A stretch of DNA of 64,000 bases from Mucilaginibacter_A sp050954285 (GTDB lineage Bacteria; Bacteroidota; Bacteroidia; Sphingobacteriales; Sphingobacteriaceae). The DNA lies in the NCBI GenBank assembly GCA_050954285.1, contig JBPBPL010000029.1:13727-77726 (forward strand). Reading direction: 5' to 3'. Numbering within the stretch: the stretch's first letter is position 1; each line of letters starts with the position of its first letter. The position numbers and the translations under genes were made by a program. Below the pieces are notes generated by a model, which had not been told where the DNA came from, searched no databases, and saw nothing but the letters and a program-made list of their open reading frames with translations. Below are positions 16,257 to 25,258 of this stretch, piece by piece.

Positions 16257-18744
16257 AATACGGATCAACATCTACCCGGATCAAATTCCCTTTACTGATT
16301 TTTTCGGTTTGAAATTGCAGAATTGTTTCTTTTAAAATATTTTTTACCCGAACTATCGAAGTACCTTCTTTTTCAATTTTAAGGATGATGGTTTTGATGT
16401 AATAATTACGGATGCGGTTGATCAGCGGAAATTCTGGTCCGAGCACACGGTCGCCAAATTGCTTCTTCAAGGCATTTCCTAAATATTCTGCCTGATGGTA
16501 CAGTGCTTCTGCGTTCTTGTGTTTCACATCCAGCTGGATCACCCGGTAAAACGGCGGATACTTAAACTGCAAACGCTCAGCCATTTCCAACTGGTACATT
16601 TCGGTGTAATCGTTCCGGATCACTTGATTAATAATGCGGTGATGCGGATCATAAGTCTGGATCACCACTTTTCCTTTTTTTCCGCGCCGCCCTGCCCTGC
16701 CACTCACCTGCGCCAGCATTTGGAAACTGCGTTCATTTGCCCTGAAATCCGGAAATTTCAGCAAAGAATCTGCATTAACGATCCCGATCACCGTCACATC
16801 CGAAAAATCCAGCCCTTTGGCCACCATTTGCGTGCCAACCAGAATATCGGTTTTTTTATCTTCCAGATCACTCAGAATATTTTGAAAAGCCATTTTAGAG
16901 CGTGTGGTATCCAAGTCCATCCGGGCAATCCTTGCTTCTGGAAGCAGCATAGAAAGCTCATCCTCAATTTTTTCTGTGCCGTAGCCTTTTTGTTCCAAAT
17001 GTGCCGAACCGCAGGCTGGGCAAACAGCATATACATCTTCGCGATAGCCGCAATAATGGCAATGCAGCTTGCCGGTGCTTTTGTGCATGGTGAGGCTGAC
17101 ATCACAATTGATACATTTTGGACTAAAACCACAGGTTTTACAAATCAGCAGCGGCACATAACCACGCCGGTTCTGGAACAAAATGGCCTGTTCTTTTTTC
17201 TCCAAAGCTGCTTGGATATTCTCCATCAGTGTTTTGGAAAAATGAGATTGCATGGTTTTGTTTTTCATTTCCTCCGGGATGCTGATTACCTCGATTTCGG
17301 GCAAAACGGCTTCTCCAAAACGAAAATTCAACTCCACCAAACCATATTTGTGCTGCTGCGCATTGTAATAAGATTCCAGCGATGGCGTGGCCGATCCCAA
17401 TAAAACTTTAGCTTTATACAGCGTACTGAGGTAGATGGCCGCATCGCGTGCATGGTAGCGCGGTGCCGGATCAAACTGCTTGTAAGAGCTTTCATGCTCC
17501 TCATCCACTACAATCAAACCCAAATTTTTGAAGGGCAAAAAAACGGATGACCGTGCGCCCAGCACCACTTTATATTCGCCGTTTAAAACCTTGTTCCAAA
17601 CTTCCACACGTTCGTTATCATTAAAACGGGAATGATAAACGCCGATTTGGTTGCCAAAATACTGGCGTAACCGCTCAATAATATGCGTGGTTAATGCAAT
17701 TTCAGGCAATAAAAACAGTACCTGCTTGCCGCTTGCAATCGCTTCTTCAATCAGCCGCACATAAATCTGGGTTTTGCCGGAAGACGTAACACCATGCAGC
17801 AAAACCACTTCTTTTTGCTCAAATTGCTGCTTGATCTGCTCAAAAGCTTTAGCCTGGTGTTCGTTCAGTTTAAAAGTACTTTCCGTAGCTTCTCCTTCGT
17901 TGGCAAAGCGGCTGATGATTCTTTCTTCCAGCAAAAAAATTTCCTTCTCTACCAAGGCTTTTAAGGCCGAAGCACTCACTTGCCCGGCGGCCTCCAGTTC
18001 TGCTTTGTTTACCTGCTCTTTTTGCTTAATCAATTGCAGCAAAGCCATCACGGCATCCAATTGTTTAGGCGCTCGTTTTTCCAAAATCTCAAACAGCTCT
18101 TTCAATTGTTCGGGCTGACGATAAATAGGATTCAGACTATAAAAAGAACGTTTTCGGGGCTTGTATTTTTCCTGAACTTCTTCGGCAATATAAATAATGT
18201 TCTTGTTGAAAAGGCCTTTCAAAACCGGCATCACCGTTTTTTGTCCGAGCAGTTTGCTTACTTCGCTTACAGTCAGTTCTGCCTGAATTTCCAGTGCATC
18301 AATAATCAAAAATTCTTTGTCATTGAGTTCGCGCTTATCAAACTCAAACTCCGCATTTAAGGTAATTTTTGTTTCGCTGGCGAGTTTTAAAGCGGCAGGC
18401 AAAGCCGCATTCATTACATCGCCGGGATGGCAGAGGTAATAATTAGCAATCCAATCCCAAAAAATAAGCTGTTGCGGAGTAATCAGCGGCTCATTATCCA
18501 GCACATCCATCAAATATTTGGCTTCATATTTTTCGGGAGCTTTTTCGCTGATGGATAAAATTACGCCGGTATAAATTTTGCTTTTGCCAAACTGCACCAC
18601 CACTCTTTTGCCTGTGGCCACATCATTTGTCCGATCAAAAGGTACGCGGTATGTGTAGTTTTTGGCAATTGGAATCGGCAGTATCACTTCCGCAAAAAGC
18701 GTTTTCTTTTCTACATAAACAGAATCCGCCAGATCCAGCATCAT
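16255..18744 (-). CDS. priA: primosomal replication protein N' (PriA helicase)
   Basis: An 829-residue protein from the ATG at 18744, which overlaps the DUF423 stop as ATGA; upstream in-frame sequence belongs to that gene in another frame. Features in order: N-terminal 3'BD (AEVILPIPIAKNYTYRVP), helicase Walker A GVTSSGKTQIYV, Walker B DEEHESSYKQ, the zinc-binding insertion with eight cysteines in CxxC pairs (CKTCGFSPKCINC, CHYCG, CPACG), then GRAGRRGKKGKVV. PriA reloads DnaB at stalled forks and drives recombination-dependent restart. It is about 100 residues longer than the E. coli protein. One motif copy lies in the gene, just after Walker A (17699-17722). Confidence 0.96.
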   Translation of the reverse strand: MMLDLADSVYVEKKTLFAEVILPIPIAKNYTYRVPFDRTNDVATGKRVVVQFGKSKIYTGVILSISEKAPEKYEAKYLMDVLDNEPLITPQQLIFWDWIANYYLCHPGDVMNAALPAALKLASETKITLNAEFEFDKRELNDKEFLIIDALEIQAELTVSEVSKLLGQKTVMPVLKGLFNKNIIYIAEEVQEKYKPRKRSFYSLNPIYRQPEQLKELFEILEKRAPKQLDAVMALLQLIKQKEQVNKAELEAAGQVSASALKALVEKEIFLLEERIISRFANEGEATESTFKLNEHQAKAFEQIKQQFEQKEVVLLHGVTSSGKTQIYVRLIEEAIASGKQVLFLLPEIALTTHIIERLRQYFGNQIGVYHSRFNDNERVEVWNKVLNGEYKVVLGARSSVFLPFKNLGLIVVDEEHESSYKQFDPAPRYHARDAAIYLSTLYKAKVLLGSATPSLESYYNAQQHKYGLVELNFRFGEAVLPEIEVISIPEEMKNKTMQSHFSKTLMENIQAALEKKEQAILFQNRRGYVPLLICKTCGFSPKCINCDVSLTMHKSTGKLHCHYCGYREDVYAVCPACGSAHLEQKGYGTEKIEDELSMLLPEARIARMDLDTTRSKMAFQNILSDLEDKKTDILVGTQMVAKGLDFSDVTVIGIVNADSLLKFPDFRANERSFQMLAQVSGRAGRRGKKGKVVIQTYDPHHRIINQVIRNDYTEMYQLEMAERLQFKYPPFYRVIQLDVKHKNAEALYHQAEYLGNALKKQFGDRVLGPEFPLINRIRNYYIKTIILKIEKEGTSIVRVKNILKETILQFQTEKISKGNLIRVDVDPY
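17699..17722 (-). repeat. dispersed motif copy (TGT core) in priA
   Basis: GGTACTGTTTTTATTGCC on the minus strand, read in frame as QVLFLLP. Confidence 0.75.
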
Positions 18745-19127
18745 GGTTTTTTCAGGACTCCTAATCCAAGCATAATCCATCCCAAAATAAAAAACAATCC
18801 GCCCAGCGGCGTAACCGGACCTAAAAACCGAAGCCAGTTCCAGCCCAAAACCTGCCTTGTGGCAAGCAAATACAAAGAACCTGAAAACAGCACAATACCA
18901 AAAGTAAAAAGGTAATAACTCCACTCTAACAAATTGTTATTCAGCGTATTTAAGGTTGATAAAAACAGCAAGGCAAAAACGTGATAAAACTGGTATTGCA
19001 CTGCCGTGTGCCAAACTTCCAGCTGTGCCGGTTCGAGTTTACTTTTTAAAGCATGTGCGCCAAATGCGCCGGTAAGCACGGCTAAAACACCATAAATGGC
19101 GGCCGTCAGGATGATTTGTTTATTCAT
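18741..19127 (-). CDS. DUF423 family membrane protein
   Basis: A 128-residue protein from MNKQIIL (ATG at 19127); the longer frame upstream lacks a membrane-type N-terminus. Four hydrophobic segments and the conserved GAFGAHALK near the N-terminus identify the DUF423/YgdD family of small inner-membrane proteins, whose function is unsettled. It is translationally coupled to priA. The gene contains a translated motif copy at 18949-18973 (LLFLSTLN). Confidence 0.88.
   Translation of the reverse strand: MNKQIILTAAIYGVLAVLTGAFGAHALKSKLEPAQLEVWHTAVQYQFYHVFALLFLSTLNTLNNNLLEWSYYLFTFGIVLFSGSLYLLATRQVLGWNWLRFLGPVTPLGGLFFILGWIMLGLGVLKKP
18949..18973 (-). repeat. dispersed motif copy (TGT core) in DUF423 gene
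   Basis: TTTAAGGTTGATAAAAACAG then CAAGG; near-consensus in both halves and inside the reading frame. Confidence 0.8.
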
Positions 19128-19213
19128 ATTTTGTTGTGTAACTAATATAAACATTATCGGAAATACTTCCGGCCTACACTCAAAATAATCTATTTTTGTT
19201 GCAAACAAATGAG

Positions 19214-20788
19214 ATGCGGAAAATTATCCTGCTCACGGTTCTTCTATTTATTGCAGCGATATCGGTTACCGGATTTTATTTTTCTAAAATTAAACTTCCT
19301 GGGCAAAGCACATTCAGCCTGATCAACCAGATTCCGGCAGATGCAGCCTTCATTCTCGAATTTAAAAACGATTTGGAATTTTACACTTTGTTTAAAGATA
19401 ATCCGCTGCTTACTTCTTTTATCGGACAAAAAAAAGCATCCGAACTACAATATTTGCGGGAGCATTTATTAAAAGGCTTTTTTGCAGATGAACACGATAT
19501 TTTTGTTTCACTGCATCCGCAAAAAAACCATCAAAATATTGATATATTGTTGACTATCAGCAATGATAAAACTTCTGATTTACACGAATACTTAAAAACA
19601 ATTCTGCTGAAAACCGATATTAATTTGGTTGAGGAAAAGATGGGAAACACAACCATTTATAATCTCAGTTTTCCTGCCTTAAAAGAAGTATTTTACATTA
19701 GCAGTAAAGCCAATGCAATTGCCGGGAGTTTTAACAAACAATTGTTAATCAGCTTTTTACAAGAAAAAGAAGTTCGTCAGAAAAATATTTTCACCCCAAT
19801 TTCTGATCAGCAGAACAAAAATTCTATTGCTAATTTATATGTAAATTACCAGCAGTTTCCGGCTTTGTTTATTCACCTTTTCCGTAATCAAAACAATAAT
19901 TTCTTCCGGGTTTTAAATGATTTTTCGGCAAATGCGGTTCTTAGCTTAAATTACAAAAGTGATGCTTTGCTGTTTAACGGCTACACACAAATTAACGCTG
20001 GTACCCATTCGTACCTGCAGTTATTTTTGAAGCAGCAACCGGTTATCAATACATTAAAATCGGTTTATCCGCAAAATACGGCTTCGGCAATTGGTTTTGC
20101 TTTTGAAAAGCAGTCTTTTTTTAAATCGCTTGACAATTGGGGAAAGCCTGAATTTAAGCAGGCTAATATTTTATTTAAACAGATAAAACAGGAAACTGGT
20201 ATTTCCATTCAAAGTGCTTTCCGAAAACAGATCAGCAACGAGTTTGCAGTGATTACTACTTCGGAAAGTGAAAAACTGGCCATTATCAAACTGAAAAACG
20301 GTTCGGAATTGGAACCTTTTCTGCAAAACATCAGCACGAACCCTGATCGTTTACAAAGTAAAATTAAATACGAAAACCTGTTTTTTGAACTTTTGGGTGA
20401 ACCGTTTATCGATTTTAAACAACCTTATTTTACGGTGATGGATAATTATTTATTCCTGGCCAATACAGAAACCAGTCTCAATAATTACCTGATCCAATAT
20501 CACCGGCAGCAATTTTTAGATAAAGACAAACAATATTTAAATTTTGAAGGATTGCTGGCAGAGCAAAGTAACGTGTCGTTTTTTGTACATTTTCCGAATG
20601 ATGAACGGCTTCTAAAAAATGCACTTCGGCCAGAATTTATAAATAGCTTTCAGCAAAACGAAAATAACTGGGGCAATTATTATGCGATGGCTTTGCAGTT
20701 TACCGGTTCTTCAAACAGCTTTTACACCAATTTTTATCTGCAGCAAAAGCAACGGGAAATTTCTGCGGTAGCCAACACGACAAAATAA
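19214..20788 (+). CDS. hypothetical membrane-anchored envelope protein
   Basis: A 524-residue protein from MRKIILL (ATG at 19214); a TTG start a little upstream adds nothing recognisable. One N-terminal membrane helix (ILLTVLLFIAAISVTGFYF) is followed by a long periplasmic region with repeated phrases on residues and scores (LYVNYQQFPALF, ANAVLSLNYKSDALLFNGYT, FVHFPNDERLLKN), reminiscent of DUF3352-like Bacteroidota proteins. There are no cysteines in motif spacing and no catalytic signature. The neighbouring DUF5723-like outer-membrane protein gene follows in the same direction after 117 bases. Function unknown. Confidence 0.65.
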   Translation: MRKIILLTVLLFIAAISVTGFYFSKIKLPGQSTFSLINQIPADAAFILEFKNDLEFYTLFKDNPLLTSFIGQKKASELQYLREHLLKGFFADEHDIFVSLHPQKNHQNIDILLTISNDKTSDLHEYLKTILLKTDINLVEEKMGNTTIYNLSFPALKEVFYISSKANAIAGSFNKQLLISFLQEKEVRQKNIFTPISDQQNKNSIANLYVNYQQFPALFIHLFRNQNNNFFRVLNDFSANAVLSLNYKSDALLFNGYTQINAGTHSYLQLFLKQQPVINTLKSVYPQNTASAIGFAFEKQSFFKSLDNWGKPEFKQANILFKQIKQETGISIQSAFRKQISNEFAVITTSESEKLAIIKLKNGSELEPFLQNISTNPDRLQSKIKYENLFFELLGEPFIDFKQPYFTVMDNYLFLANTETSLNNYLIQYHRQQFLDKDKQYLNFEGLLAEQSNVSFFVHFPNDERLLKNALRPEFINSFQQNENNWGNYYAMALQFTGSSNSFYTNFYLQQKQREISAVANTTK

Positions 20789-20805
20789 TTGATGCCTGAT
20801 TAACA

Positions 20806-20831
20806 GCTACTTCTTTTATCAGGTAAAAATT
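20806..20831 (+). repeat. dispersed motif copy (TTC core)
   Basis: GCTACTTCTTTTATC, AGG, TAAAAAT. It lies between two co-directional envelope genes. Confidence 0.8.
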
Positions 20832-20905
20832 AGATTAAGCGCCATTGGTCGATTCAAATTTCACACTTTTAGTTTTATGATGCTGTAATTTCTTTCTTTT
20901 GTACA

Positions 20906-22315
20906 ATGAAGTTTTTGTTTTTTCTACTGCTGTTTTTGACTTTTTCTATTGCTAATGCCCAGCAATTTGCTCAATATAATACTGGAACCCTGTTCGACAG
21001 TTTTGAAAATCCGGCTCAGCGCGCTTTTACGCCAGATTCCAGCAGACAGTTTGCCTTTAATTTCTTTGTTCCGACCCTTTCTGTCAATTCCGCTTTTAAT
21101 GGCGACGGCCGGCAATCACTTGTTTCGCTCCTCAATCACGGCACTTACAACAGCAGCACGTTAACCAATGGCTTGGGTAAACAGAATGCCTTTAACGTAA
21201 ACAGCAATAATTATTGGTTTATGCTAAAGATTTATACCCGATTGGATGGCGACCAGGAATTAGGGATTTCTGCCCAAACCAAGGCCGAAGGTCGTGGCAG
21301 TTTCGGTGATGAAACTTTGCTGCTACTGGATTCTTACAAAAATTTTGATAATGGTTCGGCTAATAGCAACCTTTTTAATGGCAATTTGCAGGCGCAGGCT
21401 TATCATCAGTTCAGTTTAACTTTTCGGCAGAAAATCTCACCAACGGTTGCATTTGGCGCTAAGTTAAGTGCGCTGCTCGGCGTTTATTATACAAATTTAA
21501 ACATCAGCAATTCCGGATTTTATGTTGATAAAAACAGTAACGAAGCCAGTCTGTTTTTACAAGGGAATTACACCACCAGCAACAATCATCAGTTTGCCAG
21601 GCGAGATTTACTGGGCTTGAAAAATCCCGGAGCAGCCGTTACTTTTGGAACGCAGATCCAGCTGGAAAACGGAGTTTTACTACAGGGAAACGTAAAAGAT
21701 CTGGGTTTGATAAGATGGAGCGGTAACACTTCCGTAATTGATTTCGATGCCTCTAAAAGCATCAGGCGCGTGAGCAGAAGGCGCAATAATTCGTCCAGGA
21801 TCTTAACAGAAGTGGATTCTATTGTTGCGTTAAGTAACAATAACCACCACGCCGTTTACAGGGCAATTGACAGCCGTGCAGAGGTATCGGCCAGCAAAAA
21901 ATACAACCTGGGCCTGCCAGATTTTTATGCCACGCCCACGTTAATCGTTTCTAAAAGCCTGTTTTACAATGGGTTGAATGCTGCTTTTGTCAACCATTTT
22001 AATTACAAAAGCTTGTGGTTTACGGCATTGGCAGCTTATAACAATTTGGATGTGTGGAATGCCGGCGCACAGCTAATGGTCAAATCACCAAATGCAGAAT
22101 TTTTCGTCGGCACAGAGCAATTGTTCAGGTCAACAAAGTTTTTAGATCAAAACAATACGGCTTACCGTTCTGGCATCAGTGCTTTCATTGGATTTTCGGC
22201 GAAGTTTGGCCGATTGGTAGAACATCCGGCTGCTGCAAGTTATATCCCGATGGGCGACGAAAAAGGTTTTTTTAACCGCCTCTGGTTAAAAATATTCAAA
22301 AGATCTTATAACTGA
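20906..22315 (+). CDS. outer-membrane beta-barrel protein (DUF5723-like)
   Basis: A 469-residue protein with a signal peptide (residues 1-18, ending NAQ). The mature start (YNTGTLFDSFENPAQRAF) and a body of amphipathic strands with Asn/Gly turns match DUF5723-type outer-membrane proteins of Bacteroidota, which resemble PorV/FadL-like barrels. Near residues 285-300 a loop is basic and serine-rich (RRVSRRRNNSSR). A dispersed motif copy is translated as VDKNSNE (21517-21541). The last 10 bases overlap the convergent tsaB gene. Function is unknown; a T9SS-accessory or transport role is possible. Confidence 0.72.
   Translation: MKFLFFLLLFLTFSIANAQQFAQYNTGTLFDSFENPAQRAFTPDSSRQFAFNFFVPTLSVNSAFNGDGRQSLVSLLNHGTYNSSTLTNGLGKQNAFNVNSNNYWFMLKIYTRLDGDQELGISAQTKAEGRGSFGDETLLLLDSYKNFDNGSANSNLFNGNLQAQAYHQFSLTFRQKISPTVAFGAKLSALLGVYYTNLNISNSGFYVDKNSNEASLFLQGNYTTSNNHQFARRDLLGLKNPGAAVTFGTQIQLENGVLLQGNVKDLGLIRWSGNTSVIDFDASKSIRRVSRRRNNSSRILTEVDSIVALSNNNHHAVYRAIDSRAEVSASKKYNLGLPDFYATPTLIVSKSLFYNGLNAAFVNHFNYKSLWFTALAAYNNLDVWNAGAQLMVKSPNAEFFVGTEQLFRSTKFLDQNNTAYRSGISAFIGFSAKFGRLVEHPAAASYIPMGDEKGFFNRLWLKIFKRSYN
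21517..21541 (-). repeat. dispersed motif copy (TGT core) in barrel gene
   Basis: ATTTTATGTT, GATAAAAACAGTAAC, read in frame as YVDKNSN. Confidence 0.85.
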
Positions 22316-23010
22316 TTTTGCTCAGGCAATTTATTTCCAATAAAATCTTTCAGATAATAAGGTTCAAAGTAAGCTACATCTTCAAATTGCTGCCGGGCAA
22401 ATCTGGTTGCAGCAATAAAAGTCATATCAGCTGCTTCATTAAAAAAATCATCGATAAAAACAGCATTCGGGTAATCGCCCAAAACCGTTTTACACTTGGC
22501 TGCTCCATCGCCAAAAAAAATAATTTTATGCTGATTTAAAACGTTTTGAAAACTTTCAGCTGTGATAATTGCTGCTGAGGTTGCTTCGATCTGCTTCAAA
22601 TCCTGATCAAACAAAGCGGTATAAACTTCCATCCGCCGCGCATCAATCATCGGGCACAATAAAAAAGTTTCTTTGGCAGGATTTGGAAAACGCAATAAAT
22701 ATCCGGCAGCCATTGCCAGCAAGGTTTCTACTGCAATCAGGGGTTTTTCCAATGAGAAACACAAACCTTTTGCTGTGGAAACGCCAATGCGTAAACCGGT
22801 GTATGAACCTGGTCCGGAGCTAACTGCAACAGCATCCAGTTCTGTAAAGTTCAAACTGTTTTCTGCAAAAATTTCGCCTATAAAAACAGTAATAACCTGT
22901 GCATGAATGTTGCGTTGGTTGATGGTTCTGGACGACAAAACCTTTCCATCCTGCGCCAAGGCAACGGAGCAGGAAGTGGTAGAAGTTTCTATTTGCAGGA
23001 TCACACTCAT
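22306..23010 (-). CDS. tsaB: tRNA threonylcarbamoyladenosine biosynthesis protein TsaB
   Basis: A 234-residue protein from MSVILQIET (ATG at 23010); upstream in-frame sequence overlaps yidD and is not used. The ASKHA-fold signature SSGPGSYTGLRIGVSTAKGL (about 68-87) and the LAVET-like block IAVETLLAMA are diagnostic of TsaB, the scaffold partner of TsaD in making t6A37 of ANN-decoding tRNAs. It lies 5 bases after yidD at the end of the rpmH-rnpA-yidD run. Two dispersed motif copies sit in its frame (22449-22467 as NAVFIDD, 22867-22892 as TVFIGE). Confidence 0.94.
   Translation of the reverse strand: MSVILQIETSTTSCSVALAQDGKVLSSRTINQRNIHAQVITVFIGEIFAENSLNFTELDAVAVSSGPGSYTGLRIGVSTAKGLCFSLEKPLIAVETLLAMAAGYLLRFPNPAKETFLLCPMIDARRMEVYTALFDQDLKQIEATSAAIITAESFQNVLNQHKIIFFGDGAAKCKTVLGDYPNAVFIDDFFNEAADMTFIAATRFARQQFEDVAYFEPYYLKDFIGNKLPEQNQL
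22449..22467 (-). repeat. dispersed motif copy (TGT core) in tsaB
   Basis: CATCGATAAAAACAGCATT, near the 3' part of tsaB. Confidence 0.8.
22867..22892 (-). repeat. dispersed motif copy (TGT core) in tsaB
   Basis: AAAATTTCGCC, then TATAAAAACAGTAAT, in the 5' part of tsaB. Confidence 0.8.
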
Positions 23011-23015
23011 ACAAT

Positions 23016-23258
23016 TTACGGAACGGGATCGTGGCCATGTTTCCCCCAGGGATGACAACGGCCAATGCGTTTCAGCGTTAACCAACCGCCTGTAACCGGC
23101 CCATATTTACGGATGGCCTCCAAACCATATTGCGAACACGTTGGCGTAAACCGGCAGGAAGCACCCAAAATTGGTGATAATAAAATTTGGTATAAACGGA
23201 TCAGCAGGATAAAAAATGAACTGACAAGCTTGCGGAAATAACCAAACAACGTTTTCAT
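23016..23258 (-). CDS. yidD: membrane protein insertion efficiency factor YidD
   Basis: An 80-residue protein with an amphipathic N-terminus and the conserved CRFTPTCSQYGLEAI core followed by GGWLTLKRIGRCHPW, which define YidD/Hlp. It associates with the inner membrane and assists YidC-dependent insertion. It lies one base after rnpA, in the classical rpmH-rnpA-yidD order. The yidC gene, which follows in many bacteria, is absent here and tsaB takes its place. Confidence 0.96.
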   Translation of the reverse strand: MKTLFGYFRKLVSSFFILLIRLYQILLSPILGASCRFTPTCSQYGLEAIRKYGPVTGGWLTLKRIGRCHPWGKHGHDPVP

Positions 23259-23259
23259 T

Positions 23260-23640
23260 TCAAACCAGTTTTTCAGCCAGTTGCTGCAAAGCTTTCTGCA
23301 TTTTTTTCAGCATCAACTCCGAATCAGAGATTTCTTTGCCAATATAAGTAACCGAAAATATAAGTTGTTTGGCTGATTCTTTCAGTTTTAAAAAGATTGT
23401 TTCCTGCTTTTGTAACCGATAACTTTCACGCATCTGCCGTTTCAGTAAATTGCGGTCAACTGCTTTTTTAAAACGTTTTTTAGAAACTGAAAACAGCACT
23501 TTTGCCGGAAACTTATCAGTAACTGGGTTTATCTGCCAGCTTATTTTGTACGGATAACACAAAAAAGAAGAACCGTTTTGATACAAACCTGCAATGAGTT
23601 TTATACCAGATAACCGTTCTTCTTTTGATAAAGTATTCAT
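23260..23640 (-). CDS. rnpA: ribonuclease P protein component
   Basis: A 126-residue basic protein from MNTLSKEERL (ATG at 23640); the longer frame upstream has no conserved content. The RNase P protein signature KKRFKKAVDRNLLKRQMRESYR (quoted in part: KAVDRNLLKRQMRESY) is intact. It binds RNase P RNA and the pre-tRNA leader. It is placed between rpmH and yidD as in most bacteria. Confidence 0.95.
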   Translation of the reverse strand: MNTLSKEERLSGIKLIAGLYQNGSSFLCYPYKISWQINPVTDKFPAKVLFSVSKKRFKKAVDRNLLKRQMRESYRLQKQETIFLKLKESAKQLIFSVTYIGKEISDSELMLKKMQKALQQLAEKLV

Positions 23641-23717
23641 GAAAATAGTGGAAACCAGTTTATGATAATCAAAACCGGCCAACAGGATTTCCTGCAAAAT
23701 ACAGGAGGCAAGCCAGC

Positions 23718-23876
23718 TTATGCTTTATGGCGAGGCTCGGAAGATACAGACAGTTTGTGACGGCCTTTTGCTCTTCTTGCAGCTAAAATTCTTCTGCCGT
23801 TTGCGGTAGACATCCGCTCGCGGAAGCCATGCTTATTTCTTCTCTTACGCTGGGAAGGTTGGAACGTTCTTTTCAT
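23718..23876 (-). CDS. rpmH: 50S ribosomal protein L34
   Basis: A 52-residue basic protein read on the minus strand from the ATG at 23876: it begins MKRTFQPSQRKRRNKHGF, continues RERMSTANGRRILAARRAKG and ends RHKA. It is too short for most ORF filters but is an unmistakable L34, a late-assembly component near the 23S rRNA domain III. It heads the rpmH-rnpA-yidD-tsaB operon, 77 bases before rnpA. dnaA is not adjacent, as usual in Bacteroidota. Confidence 0.98.
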   Translation of the reverse strand: MKRTFQPSQRKRRNKHGFRERMSTANGRRILAARRAKGRHKLSVSSEPRHKA

Positions 23877-23914
23877 ATCTTTATTGGTATTGTACGCTTT
23901 TTAAAACAAGAGCG

Positions 23915-23945
23915 CAAATATAGGGTTGTTTTTTTAAAATTCCAA
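23915..23945 (-). promoter_or_regulatory. rpmH operon promoter
   Basis: Minus strand ATTGG, 19 bases, then TATATTTG, a perfect -7 box with a near -33 box; the leader to rpmH is about 35 bases. Confidence 0.6.
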
Positions 23946-23988
23946 TGCTCAGTTGGTTTTATTCTGTACAATAATTTACACTGAATAC

Positions 23989-24873
23989 ATGATATTTTTA
24001 CCCGGTAAAAGAAGCATTGCCACTTTAATACTGCTCCTGACTGCATTTTTTGGATTTTCACAGGAAGCTAAATCTTATAAAATTTATAATTCAGCCACTC
24101 AAAAAATTATTTCTGTTGATGAATTGGTTGGAGCATTAGCTAACACAAACGCCATTTTTTATGGTGAAGAACACAATGATTCTATCGGGCATTTGCTGGA
24201 AGCAACAATTTTGAAAAAACTTTATGACAAGCATCCGCAGAAAATTGCCTTATCTATGGAAATGTTTGAAACTGATTGCCAGCAGGTTTTAAACGAATAT
24301 TTATTAGGCTTGATCCGCGAAAAAAACTTTATCACGGATGCACGGTGCTGGCCAAACTATACCGATTATCGGCCAATGATTGAGTTTGCAAAAAGCAACA
24401 AAATAGCTGTTATAGCTGCCAATGCACCTGGCCGGTACACCAACATGGTGAGCCGCGGAGGTTTAATTGCTTTAAATCAGCTGGATAAAACCGGAAAATC
24501 GTATCTGCCTCCTTTGCCTATTGATACGGCAACGGGTGCTTATCTTAAAAAATTTGAAGATATTATGGGAGGCCATAGCGCAATGGGTGGCATGCAAATT
24601 TACCAGGCGCAAAATTTGTGGGATGCCACAATGGGCTGGTCAATCGCTTCCTACCTAAAAACACATCCGGATTTTGTAGTTTTCCAGATCAATGGCGGAT
24701 TTCATAGTGAAGAAAAATTAGGTGCGGTTGCACAGTTTCAAAAATATCAACCCAAAGCTTCCGTCAAAAATATAGCTGCTTATGCTGCCGAAGATTTTGC
24801 TAACCCAGACTGGGGAAAGTGGAGAAAGCAGGGTGATTTTGTAGTGTTGACTGCTGTAGATGCTTCTAAATAG
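23989..24873 (+). CDS. ChaN-like (Tiki/EreA-fold) exported protein
   Basis: A 294-residue protein from the ATG at 23989; a TTG at 23953 would add 12 residues with no signal-peptide logic. The N-terminus MIFLPGKRSIATLILLL, ending FGFSQ, is a signal peptide whose first residues are encoded by a dispersed motif copy. The mature part matches the ChaN family (haem-binding uptake, Tiki superfamily): FYGEEHNDSIGH, a glutamate/histidine active-site block, ALSMEMFETDCQ, YRPMIEFA and INGGFHSEEKLG. ChaN-type proteins are proposed to bind haem or act as metalloproteases; which applies here is open. Confidence 0.82.
   Translation: MIFLPGKRSIATLILLLTAFFGFSQEAKSYKIYNSATQKIISVDELVGALANTNAIFYGEEHNDSIGHLLEATILKKLYDKHPQKIALSMEMFETDCQQVLNEYLLGLIREKNFITDARCWPNYTDYRPMIEFAKSNKIAVIAANAPGRYTNMVSRGGLIALNQLDKTGKSYLPPLPIDTATGAYLKKFEDIMGGHSAMGGMQIYQAQNLWDATMGWSIASYLKTHPDFVVFQINGGFHSEEKLGAVAQFQKYQPKASVKNIAAYAAEDFANPDWGKWRKQGDFVVLTAVDASK
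23994..24020 (-). repeat. dispersed motif copy (TTC core) in signal peptide
   Basis: ATTTTTACCC, GGTAAAAGAAGCATT, GCC, beginning 5 bases after the start codon and translated as FLPGKRSIA. Confidence 0.85.
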
Positions 24874-24874
24874 T

Positions 24875-24903
24875 GATAATGCTTCTTTTAGCAGATATTT
24901 TTT
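24875..24903 (+). repeat. dispersed motif copy (TTC core)
   Basis: AATGCTTCTTTTAGCAG then ATATTTT, directly after the ChaN-like stop codon. Confidence 0.75.
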
Positions 24904-25021
24904 CCGAAAGATTATTTGGTAGATTAAAAATTCGCAGTAATTAAGCAGCTAAAAATTGATTTAAAATAGAATTTAGCTACTAAACAAAAAATCCCTTTAG
25001 CGTAAACTAAAAGGATTTTTG

Positions 25022-25094
25022 TGGTACCAGCTGGAATCGAACCAGCGACACAAGGATTTTCAGTCCTTTGCTCTACCAACTGAGCTATGGTACC
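25022..25094 (-). tRNA. tRNA-Phe (GAA)
   Basis: A 73-base cloverleaf on the minus strand. The acceptor stem is GGTACCA/TGGTACC with discriminator A; the D-arm is GCTC...GAGC; the anticodon stem is AGGAC.TGAAAAT.. with GAA at the anticodon; the T-loop is GGTTCGATTCC. CCA is not encoded. Confidence 0.97.
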
Positions 25095-25109
25095 CCTTAG
25101 TTGGGGTTG

Positions 25110-25117
25110 CAAATGTA
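25110..25117 (-). promoter_or_regulatory. -7 box of tRNA-Phe
   Basis: Minus strand TACATTTG, a perfect TAnnTTTG, 16 bases before the tRNA 5' end, with TTTT where -33 TTTG would be. Confidence 0.6.
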
Positions 25118-25230
25118 GCGCGATTTTTGACTTTTTAAAATTTTTTTTGAAAAAAGTTTATTTAGCTCTTTTTCAAGGATAGTTTAAGCTAAATCAGCCT
25201 TGCAATGTAAAGTGATTTACCTAATTTAGA

Positions 25231-25258
25231 ATTTTGATGATGTAAAAACAGCATGGCG
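25231..25258 (-). repeat. dispersed motif copy (TGT core) supplying a start codon
   Basis: ATTTTGATGATG, TAAAAACAGCATG. The ATG of the following Fe-S protein gene (25253) is the motif's own CATG. Confidence 0.82.

Noticed and set aside
16495..17403. 302-residue plus-strand frame
   Set aside because: Antisense to the zinc and helicase part of priA, which is strongly conserved.
25022..25094. Attachment site or island at tRNA-Phe
   Set aside because: No repeat of the tRNA 3' end and no integrase are found in the flanks.
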